Source of the DNA: Candidatus Obscuribacterales bacterium
Lineage (GTDB): Bacteria; Cyanobacteriota; Vampirovibrionia; Obscuribacterales; Obscuribacteraceae
Length of the DNA stretch: 64,000 nt
Assembly (NCBI GenBank): GCA_020634035.1
Contig: JACKCM010000008.1
Span: forward strand, 1 to 64,000
Reading direction: 5' to 3'
Each line of letters starts with the position of its first letter. Within the stretch, counting starts at the first letter, position 1. Shown piece after piece: positions 51,451 to 60,164 of the stretch. The notes beneath the pieces are model-generated. The model was not told where the DNA came from, searched no databases, and saw only the letters and a program-made list of their open reading frames with translations. The translations under genes and the position numbers were made by a program.

Positions 51451-53538
51451 TCAGAAGCTGAGCAGAGATTCCAGCTTGTCGCGTGTCTGATATTGGGTTA
51501 TCTTGAATTTTAGACCATGGCTGAGGGTGTCAATTTCGAAGGAGGGCAGCCTGGGGCAGTTGCCCAGGCTGAGTTCAGTCAGGTTCTTCAGGCGGGAGAG
51601 GCTCTTCAGCCCGGCTCTTGTGATTTGAGTATCAGACAGTTCAAGAAAAGCCAGGTTAGAGCCACTTTTGGCCAGTCGTGCAAGACCCCGGTCATCGAGA
51701 GGGTTCTCATTCAGATACAAAGTGGTCAGCTTTTTCGCTTTGCCTGTCTGGTCCAGGGTCTGCCCATGGATGTTGCAGCCCTCCAGGCTCAAGCTCTCTA
51801 GAATGGGCAGCTTTTCTAGAATCAGCGCCAGCACCTCATCGTCTATAGCCGGATTATTGCGAAGCTTGACCATGGTTAGCCAGTCGGCGGTGCATATTGC
51901 CGCCACTTTGTCCCGGTCGAGCGCTGCATGGTTGACCTCTAGAGACTTCAAGGCGGTAATATTTTTCAGTTGTCTATATCCGTTCTCGGAAATCGCCCTT
52001 TGATGCGAGAGCCGCAATGTGATCAGATCTTTTCTCTGACTCAATAATTCCATACTTCTGTCGTCGAAATTTCCGGTCGTGTTGACCGAGAGGCCTTTCA
52101 GTCGAGGGGCTTTCAAAATCTCCTCGAGATCGCCTTTTTTCAAATCGATCTCTTCTAGAATCAGATAAAAGTCGCTATTTGCTCTTGCCAGCGAGGACCA
52201 GTCCGGGCACTTTCCGTCTGAGCCGGGAACTGCTTTGTAGTTGTCGAGGGAGATTGGACCAACCTCTTTGCGGTAGCTCTCTTTTCGGATCATCGCTTCA
52301 TCTACGAGCGCATCTTTGAAGTTCACATCGAAGTCGGTCAGTTTTCCTTTGTCCTCTTTGACTTCATGCTTCTGGACCGCTGCCGAGATCTCTTTCTTTC
52401 TTGTCTCTTGCATTGTAAGGGCAGCCAGACCTATTAAGCCGGCTGCTAAGATAAGACCTGCCGCCAGGTAGAGAAATTTGCGATTTTTAGCCCGATCCGG
52501 GTCTTCTTTCATGGGGGTAAGATGAATCTTCAGCTCTTCGGCGAAGAGTGGTTGTTGATTTTGAGTTTTCTTCTGCTGCTCTAGAATTCCTTCTTTTATG
52601 GTGGCGCAAGTGGAGGCGACTTCTTTCATGGTCTGCACCCTGGTGCATGGATCTTTGACCATCATGCGCTCGATCAGGGTGTTGAGAGCGGCAGGAAGAT
52701 CGGCGCGATTTGATACTGAGTCTAAAGGTGGAGCTTCTTCATGTATGTGCTTGTTTATGGTGTCAAAAGCGGTGTCGCCCTGAAATGGCAATTTGCCGGA
52801 AATTATCTCGTATGCCACCACGGCCAGTGAATAGATGTCGCTTCTTTCATCCAGGCTAAGACCAGCTGCTTGCTCCGGGCTCAGGTATTGGGGGCTTCCC
52901 AGTACACCGCCTGGCAGTGTTAAATTTCCGTCTTCGAGATCTGCGGACTCTTCAGTTCCTTCTATTTTGTCGAACTTGGCAATGCCAAAATCGAGCAAAT
53001 ATGCTTGAATACAGCCAGGACCATCTTCTTTGATCAGAATATTACTCGACTTGATATCACGATGAAGTATGCCCTTTTCATGAATATAAGCCAGGCAGTC
53101 GGCAATCTGCTCTAAGACAGTCAGCGCTTCTAAAATTGTCAGTGGTCCACACTCTTTTATTCTCTCTTTGAGATCGACAGCTTCTATATAGTTCGAGACC
53201 ATGTAGAGAGTGCTGTCGTTCAATATGCCAAAATCAAGAACTGTGGCTATATTGCTGTGCTTCAGAGTGCTGGCCGTTTTGGCCTCTTTTTGAAAACGGA
53301 GAGCGCTTTTCTCTAGATTGTCTGAGTTTTTCAAAAATTTGATCGAGACAGTCTGATCTAAAAAGCTGTCATAGGCTTTGTAGACCTTTCCCATTCCACC
53401 TTCGCCCAGGACTGCTCCGAGCTGATATCGCTCGGGCAAGATCTCCGGAAAAATTTCCGGAAAGTTTTCAGGCAAATTTAGTGCCTCGGACCGGGGCAGA
53501 AGTTTGCCCTGGGAGTCATAAGAGTTGTTCTGCTTCAT
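51451..53538 (-). CDS. Receptor-like Ser/Thr kinase with C-terminal leucine-rich repeats (tandem paralog)
   Basis: 695 aa. A short N-terminal repeat (ENFPEIFPEILPER) precedes the kinase, about 38-305: LGEGGMGKVYKAYD, K67 in VSIKFLKN, ILHRDIKSSN (D161), LLDFGIAK (D183) and GSPQYLSPEQ. A transmembrane helix at about 355-378 (LYLAAGLILAAGLIGLAALT) follows, then a Lys/Glu-rich juxtamembrane part. From 500 to 675 are LRR units (ALKSLEVNHAALDRDKVAAI, LPILESLSLEGCNIHGQTL, NLAFLELSDTQITRAGLKSL). All catalytic residues are present. Same layout as the neighbour at 49188, so a tandem duplication with divergence. Confidence 0.93.
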   Translation of the reverse strand: MKQNNSYDSQGKLLPRSEALNLPENFPEIFPEILPERYQLGAVLGEGGMGKVYKAYDSFLDQTVSIKFLKNSDNLEKSALRFQKEAKTASTLKHSNIATVLDFGILNDSTLYMVSNYIEAVDLKERIKECGPLTILEALTVLEQIADCLAYIHEKGILHRDIKSSNILIKEDGPGCIQAYLLDFGIAKFDKIEGTEESADLEDGNLTLPGGVLGSPQYLSPEQAAGLSLDERSDIYSLAVVAYEIISGKLPFQGDTAFDTINKHIHEEAPPLDSVSNRADLPAALNTLIERMMVKDPCTRVQTMKEVASTCATIKEGILEQQKKTQNQQPLFAEELKIHLTPMKEDPDRAKNRKFLYLAAGLILAAGLIGLAALTMQETRKKEISAAVQKHEVKEDKGKLTDFDVNFKDALVDEAMIRKESYRKEVGPISLDNYKAVPGSDGKCPDWSSLARANSDFYLILEEIDLKKGDLEEILKAPRLKGLSVNTTGNFDDRSMELLSQRKDLITLRLSHQRAISENGYRQLKNITALKSLEVNHAALDRDKVAAICTADWLTMVKLRNNPAIDDEVLALILEKLPILESLSLEGCNIHGQTLDQTGKAKKLTTLYLNENPLDDRGLARLAKSGSNLAFLELSDTQITRAGLKSLSRLKNLTELSLGNCPRLPSFEIDTLSHGLKFKITQYQTRDKLESLLSF

Positions 53539-53595
53539 ATGTAATAGATATTCCCGCCCGGGAAATTTTGGAGTTTAAATTTTCATCCCAAAGTA

Positions 53596-53636
53596 AATCC
53601 CCGGCACGGTATAAACTACCGCCGCCGGGGATTTTT
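53596..53636 (+). terminator. Strong stem-loop with T-tract, probable intrinsic terminator
   Basis: AATCCCCGGC (53596-53605) pairs with GCCGGGGATT (53624-53633); an inner CGGTA/TACCG stem (53607-53611, 53617-53621) completes a long hairpin, followed by T-rich ATTTTTTC on the plus strand. Read on the minus strand, it follows the gene ending at 53710 and precedes the kinase start at 53538, with a weaker ATTTACTTT tail. It could stop transcription from either side. Confidence 0.72.
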
Positions 53637-53709
53637 TCTCGATTCGATCTACTGCCCTTGGATCAAATCGAGAAAGACTTGATAAGAAATTCTAGGTCAG
53701 GGCTTGGTT

Positions 53710-54387
53710 TTAGATGCGAAAGAAGGGTGTTTCGATTACTTGATCGGTCCAGAGTACTTGAATTTGATACTCGCCAGGGCCGACCGGGATGCTCGGTGCA
53801 ACCATGGAGCCGTCCTGGTTGGTTTTTCTCGAGAACACTGTTCCTCTGGCGCTTTCGTTTACTCTGATTTCGACATCTTCCCGGGCGTTCTCTTCGGAGT
53901 CTTTAGCCTGAAGAAGAATTCTGAGTTGGTCTTTGTCCACGAGATAGCCGAGGTTGATTTGGATTTTGATGTCTTCCATCTGTTTTTCGAAGGTGCCGAG
54001 TGAAACGAGCTGGCTGCCAACGCCCCGGGTGGCACCGGCGGGGACGAGTTGATTCCATTGCATGGAAGCCAGGGTGTCCTGCCAGGTTTGAATGGCGGCT
54101 TCGCGAGAAGCGGTGACCAGATCTTTGAGGGCGACCACGGTCTTCTCGGCGGCGTTGCGGGTTTCGCCGAGTAGTTTGCCGGTCACTTTCTCTAATATAG
54201 ATTGATCATTAGCCGAAAGGGTGGTGAAGCTGGAAGCATTCCACATGGCTTTGTCAAAAAGAGGATTCTCGCCGGGAACAGGAAGCTCTGCTTCGTGCTG
54301 GCGGCAGAATAATTGAAAAGCGCGGGAGCATTCTTCTCCGTCTGCGATTTCCATGATTTTAGCGAGTTTGTCGTTAAGAGTAGTCAT
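53710..54387 (-). CDS. Hypothetical protein, partner of an ECF-like sigma factor
   Basis: 225 aa, no signal peptide. Residues 1-75 are helical, 75-145 form another helical part (ETRNAAEKTVVALKDLVTAS), and the C-terminal 70 residues are beta-rich (EDVEIRVNESARGTVFSRKT, GSMVAPSIPVGPGEYQIQVL), resembling carboxypeptidase-regulatory-like or DUF-type beta sandwiches with an xPxGPGEYxIxV motif. It starts 9 bp after the sigma factor stop and so is in the same operon. By position it may be an anti-sigma or co-regulator, but no anti-sigma domain is recognised. Confidence 0.62.
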   Translation of the reverse strand: MTTLNDKLAKIMEIADGEECSRAFQLFCRQHEAELPVPGENPLFDKAMWNASSFTTLSANDQSILEKVTGKLLGETRNAAEKTVVALKDLVTASREAAIQTWQDTLASMQWNQLVPAGATRGVGSQLVSLGTFEKQMEDIKIQINLGYLVDKDQLRILLQAKDSEENAREDVEIRVNESARGTVFSRKTNQDGSMVAPSIPVGPGEYQIQVLWTDQVIETPFFRI

Positions 54388-54396
54388 TGCCGTCTC

Positions 54397-55158
54397 CTAG
54401 AGTTTTGCTTCGTCCGTGTCCATTTTGGCTTTGAATGCTTTCAGCGTTCGGACGATTTTCTTATCGACTGTATCTATACTCTTGGGCTCCATTTTTAGAC
54501 ACGAAATCAAATCTTCTCTTTTATATCCTTGCACATACTTCAAAACGAAGCAGGTGCGGTGGATTCCGGCGGGCAGCTCTTCTAAAATAAGATCCACCAG
54601 ATCATTAATCATTGCTCTTTCGGCCGGACTCGAACTTTCCGAGGTCGACATTACGCTCTGATCCCATCCGATTACATCCTCGGCAGTCCTGCCGTCTTCG
54701 TCATCGAACATAGAATCTAGTGAAGTGGTTCTATATTTACTGGTAGAAGAAGGGGTCTCGTCGAAGCTTTTGCCGGGATTGAGCGCCTGGACAGTCATCA
54801 TCTCGCCTTCGTAGACTTCCGATTGGCGAGTGGCGCCGACTTGAACCCCGGCAGCGTTCTTCTTTTTCTCTTCTTCTTCGGCCTTGCGCTCGGAACGCTT
54901 GCGCAGCTTGACTTTGTGATATCTTTCCAGATTCTGGGCTATGGCTTTGTTGCAGGCGCCCAGACAATATAAGGATAGGTTGGCATCGGGATGAGAAGGA
55001 TCGAAATTCTTGGTGACCATAATCAGCGCGTTCTGCACTATGTCCTCTATATCCTCAGAGGTGGCAAGACGCGCCCGAGAGCGAATATAGCGCATCATTC
55101 TCTCAGGGGTGAAATTCATCTCCCCCCGAAGAAAGGCTTTGCTCTCCTGGTTATTCAT
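54397..55158 (-). CDS. ECF-like RNA polymerase sigma factor with a long linker
   Basis: 253 aa. Residues 18-85 hold sigma region 2 (MMRYIRSRARLATSEDIEDI, VQNALIMVTKNFD, LSLYCLGACNKAIAQNLERY). Residues 190-245 hold region 4: LPAGIHRTCFVLKYVQGYKR, then EDLISCLKMEPKSIDTVDKK, an HTH typical of ECF factors. The 85-180 linker is unusually long and Ser/Glu/Lys-rich, with SSTSKYRTTSLDSMFDDEDG; such acidic, Ser/Thr-rich linkers can be phosphorylation targets, and two Ser/Thr kinases lie 0.9-3.2 kb away. Regulation by them is a guess. Confidence 0.82.
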   Translation of the reverse strand: MNNQESKAFLRGEMNFTPERMMRYIRSRARLATSEDIEDIVQNALIMVTKNFDPSHPDANLSLYCLGACNKAIAQNLERYHKVKLRKRSERKAEEEEKKKNAAGVQVGATRQSEVYEGEMMTVQALNPGKSFDETPSSTSKYRTTSLDSMFDDEDGRTAEDVIGWDQSVMSTSESSSPAERAMINDLVDLILEELPAGIHRTCFVLKYVQGYKREDLISCLKMEPKSIDTVDKKIVRTLKAFKAKMDTDEAKL

Positions 55159-55378
55159 TTATGGATAAACTTCCGCCTACTATTTCTCAATTGTGTGTAT
55201 CCGATTCTCCTGATTTCTTGCCACGATAATTAGAAAACAACCGGCTTCAATGTTAGCAAATTGTAAGCGAATCCCAATGCATGGGAGGAAAAATAGCTTT
55301 TAAGCTTGATTGCCGATAGTTATAAATTCGTCTAAATCCATTACTTTCAGCTGTTTCCTTACGTTATCCTGTGGGGGA
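55159..55378. other. Intergenic region between the sigma factor and the TolC-like gene
   Basis: Divergent 220-bp region upstream of both genes. A/T-rich; TTGCAAAT-type stretches near 55240-55265 but no clear promoter pair. Nothing else seen. Confidence 0.3.
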
Positions 55379-57121
55379 ATGAGCACCTTACCAACCAGCC
55401 TTATAGCCATCCTGACCGGATTTACCACAGCCCTATTCTATGCTGTGCCGGGCGCATTCGGTCTGGATAACGGCTCTTCCGGCGTTAAGGTCGCTCCCTT
55501 GGCATCCGGGGGGAATAAGCCCCGAGTCCCAAAGAGGGATAATATCAGTCAGAAAGCCAGGGATTTAATTCCTTTTAAGAAGCTCATCGCCCGGGGTCCC
55601 GATAATTCGGACCCGACGAAGCAATCCCAAAATGGCGGCGATAAAAGTCAGAGAATCAATATAGATTCCAGCTCTTATTCAGATAAGACCACTCCTGACT
55701 TTGACATACAGCCGCCCGGAGAAGGAAAGGTCAATTTGAGAGCGCCTATCTCGCTCGATAAGCCTGAAGAGAACAACGAGAACGCAGAGAACAAAGATCA
55801 GTCGTCGACTAAATCAAACCAGCCTTCCACTCTAAAGCCCATGGGGGTGATTCGCTTCGACGACGACCGACGAGCAGATCGAAAGCATTTAAAAGGCGGT
55901 CTATCAATCTTTTCCTGTCTCGATGAGGCTCTGGTCAAAAGTCCCCGGGCTGCCGCCATGAGGGCTTATCTGCCGGTGACCAAGGCTCTCTTTGCCCGTG
56001 CCACCGAGCAACCCAGTCCCCAGTTCTTTTATGACGAAGGGGTGCGAGCCGAGCAAAACCGTCGTCTGGGTGCCGTTTTCAACTGGGAGCCGCCCTGGAA
56101 ACTGGTTTTTCGTCTATTAGTAGCCAAGCAATCGGTCAGTGCTCGTAAGCTCGAGCTCATGGCTCAACTATGGCTCTTGCGGGCCGATGTCCGACGCGCC
56201 TATACCGAGGTGGTGGTGGCTCAGGAAACCCTTGAAACCCTTACCAGCCTTTACGATCTTGCCCACCGTTTGAGGGTGGTTTCCGAGAAGCGTTTCGCCG
56301 CCGGTGACGTACCGGAACTCGATTTGCTCAAAGCGCGCCTGGCCGAGTCACGTTATGACGTGGAGCGCAGAGTAGGATTGCGTCGGGTGATAAGGGCCAA
56401 GCAGCAGCTCAATATCATCATGGGGCGTGCCCCGGAGAAAGATATCAGCATCCCCAGATTGCCGCCTTTTTTGCGGACCAAAGACATGAAAGGGGCGGCT
56501 GATGTGCGAAATCCCTTGTTGCCTGATTTCTCGAGACCGATGCCGACCCTTGATAGCTTCATCGCCCGGGCGGTAGAGAATCGCTATGAACTCAAAACCA
56601 TCAATCAGAACCTGGTCCTGAACAAAGCCAATATGCGCAGGACCATAGGCGACATCGCCCCCACTCCGCAGTTCTGGATAGGACAATCGGCGGCGGGCAA
56701 CCCGCCTGTCGGTCCGAAGTTGAACGCTTATTATGTAGGGGTGAGTGTTCCCACTCAGATAACCAGCTTCAACCAGGGCGATATAGCCGAGTTCAAAGCC
56801 CAGGGCAGACAGCTCAAGTACGAATACGGTGCCCAGAAAAACATAATCACCGCCGAGGTCTCTTCGGCTTACAACAATGTTCTGGCTGCCAGACAATGGC
56901 TGAAAGTCTATGAAGACCACGTTCTTGCCGACTCGTACGAAGTGGCCCGTCTGGCCAGGCGCTCTTATGAAGTCGGTCAGTCGGATATCACATCGACGCT
57001 GCAAGCTCAGCAGAACAACGTCCAGATCCGTAGTCTGTATCTGGAAGCGATTACCCTCTATCAAAAAGCCTTTACCGAGCTAGAAATGGCCTGTGGTACG
57101 CCACTGCTCGAAGAAGACTAG
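55379..57121 (+). CDS. TolC-family outer-membrane efflux protein
   Basis: 580 aa from ATG 55379 (GGGGGA just upstream); a TTG at 55310 is a less likely start. A signal-like hydrophobic start (SLIAILTGFTTALFYAVPGA) precedes a low-complexity Asp/Asn/Ser/Lys-rich region to about 185, unusual for TolC. Then come the two TolC halves: LELMAQLWLLRADVRRAYTE, RLRVVSEKRFAAGDVPELDL and LARRSYEVGQSDITSTLQAQ, with alpha-barrel heptads and the typical RxxxGxxxxxD pattern. TolC trimers connect inner-membrane pumps to the outside. A CusA-like RND pump gene lies 4 kb away. Confidence 0.87.
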   Translation: MSTLPTSLIAILTGFTTALFYAVPGAFGLDNGSSGVKVAPLASGGNKPRVPKRDNISQKARDLIPFKKLIARGPDNSDPTKQSQNGGDKSQRINIDSSSYSDKTTPDFDIQPPGEGKVNLRAPISLDKPEENNENAENKDQSSTKSNQPSTLKPMGVIRFDDDRRADRKHLKGGLSIFSCLDEALVKSPRAAAMRAYLPVTKALFARATEQPSPQFFYDEGVRAEQNRRLGAVFNWEPPWKLVFRLLVAKQSVSARKLELMAQLWLLRADVRRAYTEVVVAQETLETLTSLYDLAHRLRVVSEKRFAAGDVPELDLLKARLAESRYDVERRVGLRRVIRAKQQLNIIMGRAPEKDISIPRLPPFLRTKDMKGAADVRNPLLPDFSRPMPTLDSFIARAVENRYELKTINQNLVLNKANMRRTIGDIAPTPQFWIGQSAAGNPPVGPKLNAYYVGVSVPTQITSFNQGDIAEFKAQGRQLKYEYGAQKNIITAEVSSAYNNVLAARQWLKVYEDHVLADSYEVARLARRSYEVGQSDITSTLQAQQNNVQIRSLYLEAITLYQKAFTELEMACGTPLLEED

Positions 57122-57149
57122 AAGATAGAAGATTGAGTTCGGTCAAAAT

Positions 57150-58028
57150 CTAAGGGATAAGAACCGTTCCACCATTCGAGAGAATGTCTTCGAACTGGTT
57201 GAACTCTCTCAACTGTCGGTCGGCTGACTTGGTACCCAGGGGTGAGGCGACTATTGGTGCAATTACAATAGGGGCTACTGTGTTGGCTATATCCAGGAAA
57301 ATCAAGCTGGAAAGCTGGGCTTTGCTGATACCGCCCTCGGTGCCCGCGAGCAGCGATTTCGGCTCCACCGGGGTCTTTTTAGCCAGCCATCGGAAGCCTT
57401 TGCTGCTTTTGGAATCGAGAGTTGTAATAAAGGCGATGTTCTCTGCTTCTCCCGATAAAGCGCCTGTGCCGGCGTCTATTTTGACGTTGTTGGCCGGGAT
57501 CTCAAATAGATAAGAGCGCGGAGAGATAAGCTTGTCTATTGTCGCTTTCTTTATCTTCTTCACCGGTCCTGTACTGAGCTGAAACACCACTTCGTCTTCG
57601 TTGACGCCCCGCACTTTACCGACCAGGATAGTGCCATTGTCCAGTACGATATTGTCTTTTCGGCGAATATTATCCAGGTTGTTCAACCAGTCGCCATCCA
57701 GAAAATATGCAAGCCCTCGGATTTTGGTCTCTTTACCGGAGCCTTCCAGGCGGGTGCTTATCACTTTGCCTTTGAGGACCACATGGCGGTCAAAAAGCCA
57801 ATCTGGCACAGCGCCTATGCTGATGGAATCTCCTTTGAGTTTGACTGATCCCCGGGGGATTTTGAGCATGCCTATATTTGCCGTGGCGAGCTTCGCTTCA
57901 ATGGCCGCTTCGCTATCGGCGGAGCCCGGGCTCATGCTTATCGGATAAGCGAAGGCGGAGAGCTGGCAGGATAAAAGAACCATCGTCCCGGCTGCGGCCA
58001 CATTGCTGGATTTCATCAGAGATTTCAT
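57150..58028 (-). CDS. Secreted hypothetical protein
   Basis: 292 aa. Signal peptide 1-27 (GTMVLLSCQLSAFA-YP). The rest is beta-rich: KIPRGSVKLKGDSISIGAVP, LFDRHVVLKGKVISTRLEGS, DNGTILVGKVRGVNEDEVVF, an SH3-like strand pair also seen in RNA- or wall-binding small barrels. No catalytic motif. It is convergent with the TolC-family gene (28 bp). Function unknown, but export is clear. Confidence 0.65.
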   Translation of the reverse strand: MKSLMKSSNVAAAGTMVLLSCQLSAFAYPISMSPGSADSEAAIEAKLATANIGMLKIPRGSVKLKGDSISIGAVPDWLFDRHVVLKGKVISTRLEGSGKETKIRGLAYFLDGDWLNNLDNIRRKDNIVLDNGTILVGKVRGVNEDEVVFQLSTGPVKKIKKATIDKLISPRSYLFEIPANNVKIDAGTGALSGEAENIAFITTLDSKSSKGFRWLAKKTPVEPKSLLAGTEGGISKAQLSSLIFLDIANTVAPIVIAPIVASPLGTKSADRQLREFNQFEDILSNGGTVLIP

Positions 58029-58110
58029 TTTCAGAGACCTTTTGCTTGCTCAGGCTTATTTTCTAACATTTCGCCGCCGTGCATGTATTAGGCCTATCTA
58101 TATATAAAGA

Positions 58111-58536
58111 TCATTTTGAGCGATCGTGGGGACCGGTGGTTCTTGGATTGACCATCATATGGGTGCTGCGCATGGTCGCCGCCAGTTTGCCTTCTTGAGT
58201 GTAGACCGATGTATCGACAATGGTCAGCCGGCCGCGCTTCAAGACCTTCGCTTCGGCGCTTATAGGACCTACCGGATCATTGGTGATTAAATTGATGCTC
58301 AACTGGACCGAATAGGGAAAGAGCTTGCCTTTCATGTCCTCGGGGTCGACCGGCTCTCCGTGGATAGCGGCAGAAGCGACCTCGTCGGCGAGGGTGGTAA
58401 TTGCTCCTGCGTGAAAGACCCCCACCGGTTGCATTACTTTCTCGCTCAGGGGCAGCTCTGCCCGGGCATAGCCTTCTTTGAGCTCCAGCATCTTGCCGCC
58501 GAGATTCTTCAGCATCGGATATTCATATAAAGCCAT
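58111..58536 (-). CDS. PaaI-type hotdog-fold thioesterase
   Basis: 141 aa, single hotdog domain. The catalytic/lid helix carries GVFHAGAITTLADEVASAAI (PaaI consensus HGGxxxxLxD), followed by the strands SVQLSINLITNDPVGPISAE and LKRGRLTIVDTSVYTQEGKL, then the ATMRSTHMMV end. Such enzymes hydrolyse acyl-CoA or related thioesters. The chain length is normal. It is alone between a secreted-protein gene and the divergent 58679 gene. A short repeat (cagtgaacagtgaac) lies at 58588 in the upstream spacer. Confidence 0.88.
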   Translation of the reverse strand: MALYEYPMLKNLGGKMLELKEGYARAELPLSEKVMQPVGVFHAGAITTLADEVASAAIHGEPVDPEDMKGKLFPYSVQLSINLITNDPVGPISAEAKVLKRGRLTIVDTSVYTQEGKLAATMRSTHMMVNPRTTGPHDRSK

Positions 58537-58678
58537 ATAGATTCGTTTCGCTCCCGGCTAAATCAGTCTGTGTGAGAGGACAGAGTACAGTGAACAGTGA
58601 ACAGAGAACGCTCTAATTCTATCGGACGATGGCCTTTTATGAACGCTATCGATATTATCGAATTGAGGAGCAATTCTT

Positions 58679-59773
58679 TTGTCTATCATTTTGAAAACTC
58701 TGACTCTACTTTTGGCAACCCTGGTGTCATTGCCGGTGTTTGCCCAGAGCAGCTCGTCTCTACCTGCCAATATGGCCTATGACTGGGGCTCGGTGGCGAC
58801 CGAGAAAAGGGTCACCACCTCTTTGAATAAGGTTCAAAAAGCTGATTGCACAAACTGGGTCTGGTCCCAGGCGGCTTATGGTCCATATTTGCATCTGGTC
58901 AAATACAAAGTTCGTCCCGGTGCCTCGTATACTCTCTATCATCTCTATCACACGGGCAGCTCGGATAACCTGGTCACGGCTCCCTATGCCAACGCGGCGG
59001 CATTCTCTTTTGATCCTTCTTTAGATAAAGAGAAGAATGCCAGTAGTGGTGACAAAGGCAAAATCTTCGGAGTCTGGGGTCAGAGCCCCTATAAAACTAA
59101 AACCGGATGGACGGCAAAGCGCATCAACTTTCGAGTGGATCCCCGGAGCACCGGAGACACACTCTATATTCTCTTCAGTTCAGAGAAGCCCGGATGGGCC
59201 ATGGGCTGTTTGTTGAAGGACCGCCCTGACAGCGATAAAGAGGTGACAGAGTCCACATATTCGCCTTATAGCGGACGGAAGGGCTTCACCTGGGGGCAGG
59301 TTTTGAAAGAACCTGTTTATTTCTGCGGCAACTCAAGCGCTTCTAAAAATGAAAAACCGGTCCAACGCCCTGACCGTACTGAGAGTCCGCCTTCTAGTAC
59401 CGTAGATTCGCTCACCGTTTTGAAAGAGGTTCCGACCGCCCGGGGAGAGGCTCCGCTTATTTCTTATAACAGCACTGTGTCGGCTCGAATCGAGCCCCGG
59501 GGCGACTATGATACCTATCGGTTTTATTTCCCCGGGGGCAAGTTCTCTTGTTATATGCAGGGGGATCTGGATCTTGTCGCCGACCTTGTCGGTGATTCCG
59601 GCAAGCTCGTGGAGCGTCAGGGGCATCAAGACAGTCGACCTGGATTCAAGTTCTCCCGAGATTTATCGGCTGGCTATTACTATCTGCATATTCGCTTCAT
59701 GCACCATGGCGGCACCGGCGCCTATGCCGTCGTGCTAGGGGATGGGAAGAAGAGATACGAAGAGAAGAATTGA
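58679..59773 (+). CDS. Secreted protein with C-terminal PPC-like domain
   Basis: 364 aa from TTG 58679, supported by GAGGAG eight nt upstream. Signal peptide 1-22 (TLTLLLATLVSLPVFA-QS). Residues 30-210 are beta-rich with several tryptophans and cysteines (CTNWVWSQAAYGPYLHLVKY). Residues 255-360 look like a bacterial pre-peptidase C-terminal (PPC) domain: RIEPRGDYDTYRFYFPGGKF, SGKLVERQGHQDSRPGFKFS and LSAGYYYLHIRFMH. PPC domains often accompany secreted enzymes. No enzyme active site is recognised here. Confidence 0.72.
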   Translation: MSIILKTLTLLLATLVSLPVFAQSSSSLPANMAYDWGSVATEKRVTTSLNKVQKADCTNWVWSQAAYGPYLHLVKYKVRPGASYTLYHLYHTGSSDNLVTAPYANAAAFSFDPSLDKEKNASSGDKGKIFGVWGQSPYKTKTGWTAKRINFRVDPRSTGDTLYILFSSEKPGWAMGCLLKDRPDSDKEVTESTYSPYSGRKGFTWGQVLKEPVYFCGNSSASKNEKPVQRPDRTESPPSSTVDSLTVLKEVPTARGEAPLISYNSTVSARIEPRGDYDTYRFYFPGGKFSCYMQGDLDLVADLVGDSGKLVERQGHQDSRPGFKFSRDLSAGYYYLHIRFMHHGGTGAYAVVLGDGKKRYEEKN

Positions 59774-59928
59774 GAATTGTATTGAAGTTCTAGCTGCGGG
59801 AACAGATCGACTCCGGTGGCGTCTTTTCAGAATGTCTGTGAAATTTTTGATTGATGTTCGCTTCCTTTATAGGTGAATCAATAGCGAGCGTCAGGTTTCT
59901 TTTGCGTGTTCTCTTTTCAGGTGATGTG

Positions 59929-60144
59929 ATGATTAACGAGTATGAGGAGATGAAGAAAGTGAGTCGCATGTCTATATCTGGTGATACCAGATCCGATGCT
60001 GTCATCAGCGAGACGTCCAAGAGTAGTGGTACGTCTACTGAGATTAACTCGAAGAGTTCAGCCGGTCTGACCGATCTTTCCTGGAAGTGCAAAGACGGTG
60101 TCTGCACCCTGCAATGGAAGCCTCGCAAAGATACTGAGAGTTGA
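59929..60144 (+). CDS. Small polar protein, hypothetical
   Basis: 71 aa from ATG 59929, with AGGTGA just upstream; the frame extends to 59851. It is Ser/Thr/Lys-rich and ends with KCKDGVCTLQWKPRK, two cysteines spaced by four residues. No signal peptide. No family known. Converges on the gene at 60165 with a 20-bp gap. Confidence 0.45.
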   Translation: MINEYEEMKKVSRMSISGDTRSDAVISETSKSSGTSTEINSKSSAGLTDLSWKCKDGVCTLQWKPRKDTES

Positions 60145-60164
60145 GATTGAACCAGGTGTAGATT

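Noticed and set aside
56348..57064. 238-residue minus-strand frame in the TolC-like gene
   Set aside because: Complete overlap with a well-supported gene and no recognisable protein pattern.
58588..58605. Short cagtgaa tandem repeat
   Set aside because: Two to three imperfect copies in a non-coding spacer; no sign of function.
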